Program-made: the position numbers and the translations under genes
Notes under the pieces: generated by a model
Databases searched by the model: none
Told to the model about the DNA's origin: nothing
Seen by the model: only the letters and a program-made list of their open reading frames with translations
In this document: positions 11,711-25,943 of the stretch, piece by piece
Position numbering within the stretch: position 1 is the stretch's first letter
How the letters are laid out: every line of letters begins with the position of its first letter
From: Chrysomallon squamiferum
Taxonomy: Eukaryota; Mollusca; Gastropoda; Neomphalida; Peltospiridae
Assembly (NCBI GenBank): GCA_012295275.1
Contig: CM022672.1
Location: 23,113,476-23,177,475 of the forward strand
Length of the DNA stretch: 64,000 nt
Direction: 5' to 3'

Positions 11711-13779
11711 GCTTATTGCGCTAAAAAGCATACGAGGTATTACATACGTATTCAACATTCAGACAATAATATTTTTAACACAACAATGTAAAACTGAAAA
11801 CAATTACATAGCTATCTGCCTTATCACAGAAGTGCACAGACAATGCCAGTCACAGACATGCTTTAATAGTTTTCTGATGGAAACATGCCAAAATGATTCC
11901 ACAAAGATCATATTACAATTTTTTTTTTCCACGTTACATATGCATTAACTCCTTGTTTCTATTACAAACATACATACGCAAATTCATTTTCCTCTCCATC
12001 CATAACCGTTTTCTTTGCCATTCCTCCCGCTCTTTTTATATGCATGTCTGACTGTCTGTTACCTTGATCCAGATACTTTTTATTTCACTAATTCACACGT
12101 CAAATTATGCAAGCTTGATCGTTATGCCATATCCATGTCAGCCTGTTACGTCAAAGAGGATTCATTAAATAATAAGACAAACTGGATAAAGCAAAACTAA
12201 ACCATTATATTCTACTACTGTGTGTGTGTGTTTGTGTGTATGTGTGCGTGCCTATAACGCATGCAAGGTTAAATAAAAAATAATCTGATAGAAGAATAAA
12301 GCGAGCAATGATATACATCCTCAATACACTTCCTGAGATGTACTCATTATTTCTAAACACACATATACATCCATCTACCAATCTATACGCATCTGTCTAA
12401 AGCCTATGTAAAACACACACACCAAAAATGTATCCGTTCTCATTTATTAAAACTAAAAAGTTTACTATACACACAATTCTTCAACTTTCGCAGATTCTGC
12501 TGAACGCTAACGCAGTCAAAATGAGAAAGAAAACGTTTATAATAATAAACAATAAAGTTTTTTCTTTAATCAAGATCTCTTAGAACTCAAGAGTTAGACG
12601 CGCAGGGTACAAGGCGCTGATTTATAGCGCTCGTTCTGAGGGCTGGTTTGAAGTAAATCACAGCTACACGTGTGGGGATTTCAAGTAGAATTTTAAACTG
12701 AGACATAAAACTATTTAGGACTGCCGATCTGCCTGGCAGTGAGTTACTATATGTGTTTCCTCACAAACAGGCCAAGATGTGGCTGAAGAGCAGGTGAGAA
12801 TATTTTAAAAAGCCACCAAATAATCAAGAAGAAGTAGGAAAAAAAAAAAAAATTTGATAAAAAAATCCTCATCCACACCGACCTCCCCTCAAAACACAAA
12901 CATCAGAACTCCAGTTTACCTTTTTAACCTGATTTATAGTACGTACATACATACATATATACATCTTGTTTCTTGGGTTTTTTCCTAGTTCGTGTTCAAA
13001 TCTACAGTAATGCACGGCTTATCCAAGAATTATTCTATGAGGGCTTGACAATTCCCCTACGCAGGTTTACAAGTTAAAAAATGCCAAAGTTACGAAGTAG
13101 ACACTTTAGTGTATTTTCGTAAGAAGAAGATGAAGAAGAAGTTCTTCCACAGTTAGCCACTTTAATATAAATAAAAACACATGTAGTGTTCTTGGCGTTG
13201 ATGGTAAAAACTCTTTGACCATCACTGGATCCAAGTCTGTCAACTGCAGAATATTTAATTATTTTTTAATTTTTAATCTGTTACAAGAAATAGTTTTAAT
13301 TTAAACCAGAAAAAGCGAATCTTTTTATTGGTCTTTTTCTGGAAAAGTAATTTGACTTTTGTTTCAAAGGTATTGCTCTTCAGTTTGTGTGTTTACAGAA
13401 GATGAAAACAAGGTGAAGACAGATTAAGTTCACATGTACATACATATATATACAGAAAGAGAAAGATAGCGAGTGAGAGATTTTCGTTTTTAAAATCGTT
13501 GAAGAAACAGAAATCCACCTTGCAGATTGCATCTATTTTCAGTGTAACATTATTTTACGTCTTTACATGTTAATAATGTTAAAAGTGTTTGATATAATGT
13601 ATTTAAAGTGAAACTTAGAAAATAATAATAATACAAATAATAACAAAAATAAAATAATAAAAAAATCAAACATACGAAAAAATCCACCAAAAAAAAAAAA
13701 AAAAAAAAAAAAAACAAAGAAAAAATGCACGCGCATGAACATTGTTTCTGAATGCCCTCTGTTCATCCCTGTACTTGGA

Positions 13780-14060
13780 ATACGCCAGTTGGTACGTGCA
13801 TGTTCCCGCAATGAGGAATCATTTAGCGTAAAGAACGTGCACACACGGCATGGGGCAGATGCACGGCAAGAAATAATTTCCACGTGCACTTCTCCGCCAT
13901 TTACCCTGACTTTTTGTTGACCTTTCACCAGTGTAAACACTGGGAGTGGCGCGCTTCTTTCTCCTGCCGTGCGCGCAAAATGGCGACCACGGAACCAGGA
14001 AGTCTCGATTTGAAAATGAAGTCAATATAAACAACGCCAAGAGCCGCACTGGAGGGAGTC
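13780..14060 (+). promoter_or_regulatory. CpG-rich patch with promoter-like motifs inside the tincar intron
   Basis: A local GC- and CpG-richer island in A+T-rich intron. It contains a perfect inverted repeat with seven-base arms around a forkhead-type TGTAAACA core (13928-13943), then GCCGTGCGCGC, a YY1-like AAAATGGCGACC (13977-13988) and an ETS-like CCAGGAAGT (13995-14003). YY1 and ETS sites side by side are typical of TATA-less promoters. No coding exon follows that I recognise. Confidence 0.3.
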
Positions 14061-14366
14061 AGTTGACACGCTGTTTTAAATGTTATCGACGCAATTTGAT
14101 AAACGCTCGATGAAGATGTTAATAAACAGTGTGCTGTTTTTTTGACCACACAGGAAAACTAATTTACGGTTAATGGATAAATAAACTATATATTGATGTT
14201 AATTTTGTTTTATATGCAAGATCAGCAAATAACTCAAATGTTACACAACATCTGCGGAATTTTGATTTTAATCATAGTTATGAATGCTTTTGGATCTCGA
14301 ATGTCTTAAAGCTCACGTAGGGTTATAAATGCTTAGGGCAATGCACATAAGTGCAGGCACATTCAC

Positions 14367-14370
<4 letters not shown>

Positions 14371-14457
<87 letters not shown>
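14371..14457. repeat. (GA)n microsatellite
   Basis: About 43 uninterrupted dinucleotide units. Confidence 0.95.
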
Positions 14458-14461
<4 letters not shown>

Positions 14462-15769
14462 CTGTAAGTCGTTTGCAAAAATCTTTCTGCATAATAATTT
14501 TTTTTCTTTAACACGAGTTAAGTAACAAATTTTGTCTTAAAGTTAAAAAGAAACGAAAAGAATAATAATAAACAGAAGACTAGACATACAAACTCGAGCA
14601 GTTAATTTTCCTACAATAAGTCCTCCACATACAGTGTGAGAAAAAAAAAAGTGAATAAAAGAATAATTATGAATTAAAACTAACCAAAGCTTTAAATCGC
14701 TTCAAGTTCACTTTAAATATCCCCTGCTGAGAGTATCGATTATAAACTGTTTAATCGTTTTTTTTTTTTTTTTTTTTTTGAAGAAACATTTACGGCTTTA
14801 CAATGCACCTAAGTCAACATAAATTGTGTTTTGAATTAAATTAACAGAAAATAAAAAAAAAAAAAATGGTAAAATGAAACGAAGTCTTAAACCGACAATA
14901 AAGATTTTCTTTGTTCTCTACTGAAAGTTTTTAGTTCGTATCACAAACAATAGCAAGGGAGGAAACGGGGTTAGGAACAAAAAGTCATGATTATACAAAA
15001 GATGCTCAAAGGTCAGATGAATTTTCTAACCTAGATATTGATATTTTAACAGAACGACGCGGCCGATAGGAAATGTAAATTTAATCATATGCAAAATGAA
15101 GTACAGAAGTCAATTTCAAAGGTTTTTATATATATATCATGTATCTCTCCCTGACATTCGCATTTGTGTATTTAAGGCATATTCAACAACGTTACTGACA
15201 CACAAAGGATCACCAGGTGGCACGTATCCGAAGAGCGGCTCGCTATTGTAATGTGTATATATTTTGCGCTCTCGACGTGTGTTTTTTTCGTCACCGTGAC
15301 TGATGCTGCTGTCGCTGCCATCACAGGTGTTAATGCGCGTGAAATATAGTTCTTTTTAAGACGTTTTTCATCGTTTTCAACGTCTCCGCTTGACGTATAA
15401 ACTCCAGAAAGACTTTTAACCTGACAGTGGATTAAATTTGACTAAACACAAAGAAATGGTTTTCTACAGCATCAGCATCATACTGGGCTTAGTTTTTGTT
15501 GTATTATAATGGTGTGTTTTATTTGAATCTTCACCTATAAAAACATGTTCGTGAAAATTCGTTTTAACAAACACACTGTGTTGTAGTTTTTCTAAAAATG
15601 CGAAACTCTGGCTATGAAATATGTGCTGTCTTTACGTTCCATTCTGTAACATTTGATTTATTAATTACAAAGCTGTGATAATGTATCATAATAGACTGTG
15701 ATATTATGTTTCTGTATAGTGATAATGTGAATGAGTACATATGAGGTGGAAATATATTAATGTCTCCTG

Positions 15770-15771
<2 letters not shown>

Positions 15772-15812
<41 letters not shown>
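15772..15812. repeat. (CA)n microsatellite
   Basis: About 20 uninterrupted CA units. Confidence 0.95.
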
Positions 15813-15814
<2 letters not shown>

Positions 15815-17022
15815 ATTCTCAGCTAATAGATGAAATCAGACATACACATATACTAATAATAATGAAAAGAAAAACAACAACAACAGCAATGTAGAAATAT
15901 GTAAATAATTTACATCGTTTATCTTTGCAGCTTTATGTTGGCAATTATCACTGACAAATAGACGAATTACTTTTGAAACTGATATACTAATGTCTCACAA
16001 ACTGCGTTATGTTGTTCTCAATTGCAATTAAACTGTCGGAGTAGACGTAGGAGAAAACTGAAAAATCTCCACACCTTGTAGCTGGTCATTTGTCATACGA
16101 GAAGTAAAAATAAAAATAAATAAAAATAAAAATTTCATCTATGTATATACGTGTACTGGCAATCCTGGTTGTTCCTCATGATCGTGGAGCAAAAATAAAA
16201 AAATAAAAATAAAATAAAATAAAATAAAAAAAATAAAAAATAAAAGGAAAACAAAATGTTCGGATTTAAAAATGAAATAAAAGAAAAATAAATATATTTT
16301 TAAAACGGTGTGAAGTTTTAAATCTTGATTCTGCTTTGTAGACAGGTTGCTGCCATGTCGAAAATTCCTTGAGGAATAGAACAAAGAGAGAAAAAAAAAA
16401 AAAAGGAAAAAAAAGAATAAAAATCCTTTGGCTAGTTCTTCGCCCCGATCAGTTAACAGACGAGCTAGGAGAATCGTTTATAAAAAAAACTATTTTTCAC
16501 GCCTCGCAGCTTTAGAGCCTTGGGAGATGTTAAACAGCAGGGAAGGCCACTATACATGTGGTTAACGATATCTAAATTGATATATGGGAGTGAAAATTAT
16601 TCTAGCAAATCATGCATCCGCTGGTGGAAACCAGTTGGTGAAGAAAAACCTTTTGACTTACGAGAAAAAACGGAACCGCAGGTCGGAACTGTTCGGTTGA
16701 AGTCGTAAACCGCTTCAAGTGCGATAGCCGGATAATTAGCTAAAGTGTATTAAAACCTGTCTAGTTTGAAGAAGACAGACAGAAATAATCTTCTTCTTTA
16801 TTGTTCAGTGGTTTCTCGTTATTTAAGAAACAGACAATGACAATTCCTGACTGTTTCTCTTTCCCATTGTGTTTCTTAATATAACCCGTTTTTATATCCA
16901 CTTTCGCTTCTTTCTTTTTCACATTTAGCAGTTTATGAATGTTTTATATTTTAAAAATCATAAAAATCTGTGTGAAAAAATTCAGTATTCAAGCAGATAT
17001 TTGGATGAAGTACTGCAATCCG

Positions 17023-17202
17023 TTTTTTTTTGAAAAAATGGGTATAAATACAAAATACAAAATGAAAGCAGACTTCATTAAAAACCTGATATACAGATAA
17101 GATGATCAAAACCTTTTTTTTTAAAAGGGGTTGTAAATACAAAATACAAAATGAAAGCACACTTCATTAAAAACCTGATGTACAGATAAGATGATTAAAA
17201 CC
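17023..17202. repeat. two-copy tandem duplication, 89-bp period
   Basis: The block beginning AAATACAAAATACAAAATG and ending AAGATGATCAAAACC recurs 89 bases later with only a few differences. Each copy is preceded by a T run and an A run. The high similarity implies a fairly recent duplication. Confidence 0.9.
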
Positions 17203-17730
17203 AATGAAGCTGACACGCTTCATTGAAAATTGTTCTCCTGTCTCAACCATGTGGTAAACCATGCATGTTTTCCTCTTCCGTTTCCTTTCAGTTAACCAAC
17301 CAAAACCCGAGCTTAATTGAACCGGAACGTGTACAAAACGGTGGCTGTTTTAGAACGAAGTAAAAACAGAACAAAAAGAAAAAAGATGTTGATGATTCAT
17401 AGAGATGAACAATGAATTTAATTGTACTTAAAGTCATAATATAAAGCTGGTTTATTGATCTGTGGAGTTTTTGTTCTCATCAGGTCTCTACGCTGTGGAG
17501 TATATAAAGGCATTATTGAGAAGCTTTCCTAAATTTTAATCACATCAGATTAACCATGTTAGGTTAAATACACTGACTATCTAATAGATGATTTTTAGAA
17601 CCCTATCTCTTCTCAAAAAACTCCTCAAAGTTTTGACATAAAGTAAACTCATCTATCTAACCACACATAATTATACAGACCCCTAAAATACTCTTAAACA
17701 AATCACTAAAAACAAAAAAACAAAAGAATA

Positions 17731-17861
17731 AGAAAAAAAAAAAAAAAAAAATCATCAACATATTTATTATACCCCCAAAACAAAACAGCAATACAAACAA
17801 ACAAAACAAAAAAGAAAAAAAAAAAAAAAAAAACAAAAAAGAAAAAAAAAAAAAAAAAAAA
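17731..17861. repeat. cluster of poly-A runs
   Basis: Three A-rich homopolymer stretches (17731-17750, 17813-17833 and 17842-17861) within 130 bases. The minus-strand frame of repeated Phe is an artefact of them. Confidence 0.85.
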
Positions 17862-18569
17862 AGTTCTACACATGCTAATGAAACAGAAGACTAAAACCAC
17901 ATCAAAACTAAATATAAATTAATTAATTAATTTATTTTTTTAAATTTAAAATAAGTAATGGAAAATAATGAAGAAAAAGAACACACTAAACAAAAAGAAG
18001 AATGCCTCACATTAATAAAGAACACTTCAAGGGAAAAGAATCCTTTTGTATCTGCAGCGTGAAAATTGACGTGTAAACTGTACACACAAAACATATTCCT
18101 TGTCTTCCTTTATTTACTCAACGACTGCATTGCTTGATTTGCTAATCTACAGAGACGTTTAGACAATGCAGCAACGTGCACGACAGGCATTGTTAAGGCA
18201 AAGACTTGTGGCGATAAAAGACAGAAACAAACATTATTGTAGCAGATAAAAACTCTTTCAGTGAAGAGTGTACAGATACGAGAATTCCGAGACACAGAAG
18301 ATAAATGTTTCAAAGACAGAGGTAACCGTGTTTTGTGAGAAAACACGTCTGAGAAAGAACTGTGCGATACGGCTTGTCCCATCTGGTTCCACTTACAGAT
18401 CAAGTATTTTAAACATATATATATAAAAGATATATTAAAAAAAATTACAATAGAATAGGGAAAAAGAAAGAAAGAAAGAAAAAAAGAAAAAAAAACTCCA
18501 ACAAACTTTAAAAACAAATTAAAAAAACAACAATTAAAAATAATAAAATTAAAAATAATAAAATTAAAT

Positions 18570-18970
18570 ATTTCCTATTACTATGTCTACTACTAATCCT
18601 AATGCAGCGACGATATCACCACCATCTACTGGTACTACTACCTTTTCTCTTGTTACTTCTACTACTTCTGTTACTACTACTAGTACTAGAGATCTACAAT
18701 TTATTCTACATCAACATCACTATCAGCAGTAACAACAACAACTACTATTACCATTACTACTAATACTTAATACTATTAATAATGCTATTTCTATTACATC
18801 TTCTTACTGACGTCATTATTAGTCTTGTACCTTTTTGCTTTTCCACAACGTCTATTATAACAACTTCCATTGATTTTACTGCTTCTGCAAACACCTCTAC
18901 ATTAATATAACTACTACTACAACATCTGTTTTGCTGCTTTTATTATTACTTCTGTTTCTTACACTGCTTC
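18570..18970. repeat. degenerate (ACT)n-like tract
   Basis: A 400-base stretch in which ACT/TCT-type triplets recur with many substitutions (for example 18580-18600, 18628-18650, 18655-18690 and 18735-18770). It reads as an old, mutated trinucleotide array. No exon is apparent. Confidence 0.5.
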
Positions 18971-20127
18971 TGTATCTATTAACACGCGGCTGTAATAATA
19001 ATACTAGTCAATAGCACAATGTGCTTGTTTAATAAACGTGGACGTAAAGAATTCGTCATTCCATTTGTTGTGAAAACAAACACCCTCGGTTATGTTGTGT
19101 TACGACTTGTAAACAGTCCACACACGTAAAAGACGAAGTCATCCACTCCAGTTTACAAAGAGTGAAGGAGTTTTGTCTTTTTAACGATTGCTAAGATAAA
19201 TGCACAAAGACGAGCGCTGTGTTTCAGCGATTAGGGCAAATCCTCCAAAGCCAGTTCAGACGTCATGCAGAAAATCAGCAGACGTCGTATTTCACAACAG
19301 TGACGTCTGCGAACACTTCTTTCAAACAACAGCAAAGATAGATGATTTTATGATTAAATTATTGTTATTAGAAAAAATATTAAATAATGAATTATTATTC
19401 GTGATATATGTTTAATCAAATTAATTTTAAAATTTGGAAAAATAACATTAATTATTCAAACACATTTTTTTTTTAATTTCCGTAACCTGCCGTCTCTACC
19501 TGAAAAACAAAGAAACAATAATACTAAAAAAAAAAAAGAATGTTTTTTTTTAACGAAATTCCAAACAGATTTGTTTTTTTTATTAAAGGTTATTACGTGA
19601 TTGTGTAATGGTAGACAGTGAAAATACATCCGATGCCTCCATCCTATAGGTTTTCTTTATGGACACACGCAATGAACCTTATATAATAAGCTTCTTCCTG
19701 ATGACAGAGGAGTACATACCATGATATTTTTATACACTGTTCGTGTAAACTAGTTAAGACAGTAAATAGCTCACTGATACTAAAATCGGAATTGATCCTT
19801 TGCGATATTTACGCCTGATAAAAACATTAAAAAAAAAAAAAAAAAAAAAAACCCATTATATACAACTTTCACAACAAACACAATATGCACCTCATCTGTA
19901 GAGTGAAACAAAGTGGTGTTTGTTTTAAACACTCCTGTATTTCTCTTAAAACACTAATTATCACAGCAAGCCATTTACTACACAACGTGTATTTGTGCGA
20001 GAGATAACATTAAACCACTCTGTTATGAGGATTACAACAGATTTCTTCAAACACTGGCACAACTCTGGCAACTTTCCACAGTTACTCAGTTATACAGATA
20101 CACAACATCTGTAGTTACGAACTTAAC

Positions 20128-20138
20128 GGGGGGGGGGG
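20128..20138. repeat. G11 homopolymer
   Basis: An 11-base G run, the same length as the run that breaks the frame of the first tincar exon. Confidence 0.9.
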
Positions 20139-21825
20139 AGTTAGTGAATTTTACACCAACTCGTTACTACTGTTACTACTACACTGCAACCAATAATAAT
20201 GATAAGATAATGAAAATGAAAATAATAACAACCACAACAAAGAACTATAACAACATCATCAAACAACAACAATAACAATAAACAGAAAAAGAAAATAAAT
20301 ACAAAAGAAAAATAGTAATAATAAAGAATCAAAAAGAAATGAATAATTATTATGCCATTGTTTCTTTCTGAATGCATTGTACATGCATCATTAATATTTT
20401 TTGGAAACATGCAGTTTGAGATGTATTGTTCTACAGGCATGCTGCAAACACCTCTTTTCAGTATCCTGTATTCACCTCTTGTCTGGATGTTCGCCAGATT
20501 AAAGATTACGTAGTTTCAGTTTGTTTATGGCTATTCTTTCGTGCACGTGAGTCAGACAAGGAGTACTACATGGAAGAACTGTACAAATATGGAATGGTTG
20601 CCACAGAAACCAAAGAGAAATATTTAAATTTACAAAGTTAAGAACTTTGTTATATAATCGTGTTAATTTGTGCAATATATATATATATATATAAAAAAAA
20701 AAAAAAAAACGAACATAGATTCATATACAAAGAGTTCTTCAAATAACCTTTTTTTTTCATAGCTACCTAACTGAACAAAGAAGAAAAAAACAAATTAAAA
20801 AAGAAAAGAAAAAAGAACAACAAACTGAAAGCTGAATCTTCATATATAACAATAATAACAGAGGCAACAACAATAACGATATGAATACCACCAGCATCGC
20901 CAAGCAGTTATAGAAAATAAATATTTTGGAATTCAAGACAGACTTAACCGTTTATAAATACATTGAAAAATCTTAAGAAATTCCTTTGTCTTTGCTATTC
21001 TCGTCTAATTCAGAATTTCCCTTTTAGTGGTTTAGATCTGAACTATGCGACATATTGAAAACATGAATGGGCTGAACAACCCTGTTCTTATTCCGTGACC
21101 TCACCTTCAAATGCAGCCAATATAAACTTCAGTAGACTAAAAATAAGATTACAAGTCTACGTTTTTATCTGTTCACACTGAACGCCAAATTCATCTACGG
21201 GATGTCAGAAAACCGACTACCTTCAAGGATGTTATAAACTATCATGCAAATTCATTGTATTCTTAAAATACCAGACTTTCCATAAAGTTCACTCCCTTCC
21301 CAGACAGACTCAGCTGCATTGTTGTAGGATGGCGCTATAACTAGTTTTCTGTCTGATTCTATCCGTCTCGTGTTTGCCTTGGCTAACAATTTACGACATT
21401 CCTGTCTATACAGAGATCGTAATGATCTGACATCCTAAATTTAGTAGAAACTTGGACGACGCTGCACGTATGTGTATAAGAACGCATTTATCCGTCTGTA
21501 GCTCTCTCTGTTTATTCGTATGTTTCTTATTATTGTTGTAGCATTATAAACCATGTTTTATATGTTCTATAAGTATCTAATTTTCCTCTCCCAAACAAGC
21601 AGAATGCCAATACGTATTGGTCCGAAATAAAGTTATTGCTTGGAACCGATATAAAGCCGGCCCATATGTCAGTGGCGAACGGACGCCATGATAAATCTTT
21701 CTTTATAAATCCCAACAATGTTAATAGGGTCATAATTCGTAATGACTTAATTCTTAAAATACAAATTCATATATTGAGTGCAGTCATAATCATAAAAATA
21801 AACAGTCACACTAAAGTAAGTGTTT

Positions 21826-21900
21826 ATGAATGAATGAATGAACATTCAACAACACCACAACATAAAGAAATTTGACCAGTGGGTGTGAACAAAATGGTTA
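21826..21900 (+). repeat. decayed fragment of a dispersed mollusc-type element
   Basis: GAATGAATGAAC, then an ACAACACCACA block and later GTGGGTGTGAACAAAATGG, resemble the arrangement of a repeat common in mollusc DNA as I remember it (GAATGTTTAACGACACC followed by ATTGGGTGTCAAAC). A second fragment of the same kind lies at 44035. Confidence 0.4.
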
Positions 21901-22840
21901 TCAAATAATATTTTTTTTTTTTTTTTTTGACTTCGTTTTTATCTCTCTGTGGTTTTGAGTTTACAAACACAGTGAGTTTTCTGTTACTGACAGCTCTTTT
22001 GTGAGCAGCGGTATATCGACATTTGTACTGTCATAAGTAAAGTTATTTACAAAACGTGTATTAACATTTAAACAGATAAATAGCAAATCACTGTCGATAT
22101 AATAATATATGTTAATATGCTGATAAGTTACTTTTATTTATACTTGAGAAGGAATGTTTACTGAAGCCTATATATGTGAAATACAATGTCGTTTGCATGT
22201 ATTCAAATAAATAAATAAATAAATAAATAAATAAATTCGAAAGTCTGGAATTTTAAGAAAGTCTGGAAGTTTTCTGACATCAGGTAGATGACTGTCTGGG
22301 TTTATATATATACACGTATTTAGGTAAACATAAAATATATAAGAAATTGTCTGATTGTTCCGCATTTTATTTATTACCTACTAACGACTCTACAGGCGGC
22401 CTGACCATTCAAGAGTAACAAGACCAAGATAAATGTGTAAAACGTGGAACGTTGACAGGTTGTGAAGTTGTTATAACTTAATTAAGTGGAAAATACCTTT
22501 TCAGATATTTTAAACACTGATAATCAATCAGTAATGCAAATTATGAAAACATGACCATTGCTCTCCAGTTAATCCATACAACTTACAATTATTTAATTGA
22601 AGAAAAACATCAAACCTTTTCAGACAGAACAGATTGTTACTGATCTAGCTACTTAGATATTGCTTCTAACTTGAAATGACTTACTGAAACGAAAAACTAT
22701 CCCTGCCTTTTAACTACCTTTCAGATGTAGATCATTTGAATAACGTATATTATGTAGATGTGATTATAGTTATTTTAGTTATTGTTTACGTCTAGTTATG
22801 TATTATAATGGCATTATTCAATGATAAAAATCTTTTGGGA

Positions 22841-22889
22841 TACAGTAAAACCTTATTTTTGTTGCACACAAGTTGTATAGGTTACTGTA
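22841..22889. mobile_element. 49-bp palindromic remnant with pogo-like ends
   Basis: TACAGTAAAACCT at the left and AGGTTACTGTA at the right are inverted complements, apart from a two-base length difference, around a 25-base middle. TA-flanked CAGT-type ends are typical of pogo/Tigger-type DNA transposons. No transposase is present. It could equally be a chance inverted repeat. Confidence 0.3.
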
Positions 22890-23598
22890 ATATTTATGTG
22901 TATATATAAAACCAACCGAATTCACTATCATTAATATAAATCGCCAAACTGAGATGAATCAGCACATACGTCTACTGGCTCTTTTTTTGAAACATTTTTA
23001 TTATTATTTTTTTTATTCACATATTTACGCATGATTTAATCTTATTTACTGCTTCATAAACAATTATATTTACCTACTGACATCTTGTATCGTTTGCGTA
23101 TATTTATGTATTAAGTAATTGAATTCGTGTGTAATAAAATATATACAGACGCATTTACTGGTAAATATGTCATGGTGCATATATACAATTACAGCAGTGT
23201 TTGTATTGTTATTATGAAAGACATTCTTTAATAAATAAATTAACATTTTAAACGATTTTATTTTCCAATAGAATCACATTTGAGATTTTAATGTAAATTT
23301 CTATCCGGTTAACTGAACAATATTACACTAAAAAGAAAATAACTACTGTTAGAAAATGTACAATTCATTCAACATTACTGCACAGAAATAACATAATCCC
23401 AATCTGTTTTGAATTCAGAATTACTAGCGGTAATGGGCGCTTTTTTTGTTTGTTAACTGCTGGGAATACGATTTAAGAATACAGCATTTAAATGTCCACG
23501 ACATGCCATTAACTGGGTAACCAGTCAGATAATAACGAATAGAAACGTCGTCTCAATAATAATCCTGGATTCATAATTAACTCCCTTTTTGTCTGCAG

Positions 23599-23754
23599 TA
23601 TGGCAAAGCAAATGTAACATATTTGTAATGTTACGACAAAAAAAAAAAGAAAAAAAGTAGTAGTAGTAGTAGTAGTAGTAATACTATGGCAAGGCAAATA
23701 TGCCATATTTGTAATGTTACGACAAAAAAAAAGCAGTAGTAGTAGCAGTAGTAA

Positions 23755-23801
<47 letters not shown>

Positions 23802-23893
23802 ATACTATGGCAAGGCAAATATGCCTTGTTTGAAATGTTACGATAATAAAAATAGTAGTTGGAGTAGCAGTAATAGTAGTACTACAACAACTG

Positions 23894-23930
<37 letters not shown>

Positions 23931-23932
23931 CA
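23599..23932. repeat. three-unit minisatellite with embedded (TAG)n and a facing (CTA)n
   Basis: Units beginning TATGGCAAGGCAAATATGCC start at 23599, 23685 and 23806. Each continues with TTTGTAATGTTACGA, an A-rich run and a TAG array of varying length. The third unit runs into CTA triplets (about 23897-23931), the reverse complement of the TAG arrays, so the TAG array at 23757-23800 and the CTA array can pair. Length differences between units come from the TAG and A runs. Confidence 0.9.
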
Positions 23933-24429
23933 ATTGCCTCATGGCTGTGTCTTAAAGCAAAGCGGTACAATTATATCTTCGCTAATATATGATACTGCTG
24001 TCATAGTGATCAAGTCTGTGGTATATATATATTGACTAAAACCGAGTTGGGGTTACATTTGGGATACGACCGGAAATACGTACAGCGTAAAACGATTCTA
24101 ACGTTTACTTGTGAAAGTTTCGGTTAATTACACAGCGGGCGAATAACCCCATTATCAGAGTGTATCTAAAGGGAGACAATAACCACTGAATTAACGTTGT
24201 CAACAACGTCAAGGACCTCGTATTGTCCAGCAAACAGGTGACCGCTTGCTGACAGTGGTCATTAGAATGTTGTTATTTACTATCAGTCGTTTAGGAAATA
24301 GAACAGGTAAAGATAATTAAGTCCATAGGAGAGAAAAAGGAAAAAAAAAAAAAAAAAAAAAAAAAGACGGAAAAAAGAAAAGAGTGTAAAAGAAGTCATC
24401 TTGCAATAGTAACGTTGTTGTAAGAGCTT

Positions 24430-24740
24430 TAATATAGTAGCAATAAAACTAGTGACAGTACTTGTAGTGGTAATAGTAAAATTAACAGTAGAAGTAACAG
24501 TTATAGTATTCAGTAGTATTAATGATTAAAAATAATGATAACAGTAAAAATAGTAGTAGTACTAATAGCGATAGCAACAATACTAAGAGTTGTGACAATC
24601 GACAGTTTTAATTAGAGTTATGATAACTACTGGTAAAGATTTTACACCATTAACAATAACGTCTATTAAAATAAACGTAAAACAGTGATAACAGTATATT
24701 AGTACACGCAGTAATAGTTACAGCAACAGTCAAAAAATAG
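24430..24740. repeat. degenerate AGT-rich triplet tract
   Basis: Scattered AGTAGT, AACAGT and ATAGT triplets over about 300 bases, probably an old mutated array like the one at 18.6 kb. No exon is seen. Confidence 0.4.
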
Positions 24741-25907
24741 CTTTAAAAAGTAGAGTACAAATTTCATTATCTTTCAAACAGTAAAAGTGTTAAGTAATAA
24801 ACATTGTAGTTGTATCAAAGCAATTCTTACAAAACGCCAGTGTTAAATATGATAGAAGAGCTGCATTTAAACTGTATTTAGAAATAAATCTTAAAATTAC
24901 TGACAAAAATATTGGAAAATATTTGTGTTAAAATTATTTACATCTGTACTGGAAAAGGACTGTGTAGAAATTATTTACAAACACCCTGGAAAACGATAAC
25001 GTTAACAACTTAGATAATGCCACTTTAACTTCACACAAAGAAAGAGAAAGTTCCATAATCCCTACTTGATCTGTAAGATTCAATAAAAGTCTGAAAACAC
25101 GGAATAACGAAGTCACGCGTGGAATGGAATAAGCGCACCACAATGGAGGAAAACAATCATCAACAACATAAAGACCCGTGTGATATGAATTTATCGCCCA
25201 TCAGTATTTCCCACTGCCCGTGCAGCAAACCGCTAAGGACCACAAACATGAAATCTCCGGCTTAACAAAACCCATTTACAAAACAAGTCTAAAACTCTCG
25301 CTCTCTCAAGGCCCAAACATTTAACGTTCTAAGAGTTTATAACTGAAGTTAATGAAGCATCCACATCTCCTGGATTTTATTTAGTTTGAGAACTGTTTGG
25401 GTTTCTAGAGTAGCCACTGAGATGTTAATGAACTGTAACGCCAGTTGTTGTTCGCTGTGCTGTTTACGCATTTAGAGTTTAAAACCGGACTGAGCGAAAA
25501 ATAAAGTCTAGACAAAGATATTAAATTAATTCTTTATTCCCTGCTCCTTTATTTTTTTTGTTCTTTTGTTTGGTTAATGAAAAGGTAAAAATAAAACAGA
25601 AAAAAGTAATAAAAGAAGTATTGTCCATATATGTAATCATAAATACATATAGACGGGCTTGTATGCACACAAACGCAGCCACACACACAAACTACTATCA
25701 TCTTAAGTTCTTTCATCTAACAATACTACTGAAGTGAAGCAATGTCCCGAAGCTCTAGGTCACAGGTAGTTAAACTGCTAAAGGGTCTAAACGTGTTTTA
25801 ATTGAACTTTATAAAATATTATTGAAAATGTGTTCGAATTACTATATATTTAGTGTAGCATACACAAACACACACATATACAAAAAAAAAAAACCGAAAA
25901 AAGAAAA

Positions 25908-25910
<3 letters not shown>

Positions 25911-25943
<33 letters not shown>

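Noticed and set aside
12598-12690. tRNA-like stretch GGTACAAGGCGCTGATTTAT and following bases
   Set aside because: No cloverleaf with a proper acceptor stem and no good A and B boxes. At most a very old SINE piece.
20426-20641. 71-codon plus frame with a charged helix-like end (DKEYYMEELYKYGMV)
   Set aside because: Isolated, without splice signals or recognised similarity, in A+T-rich intron.
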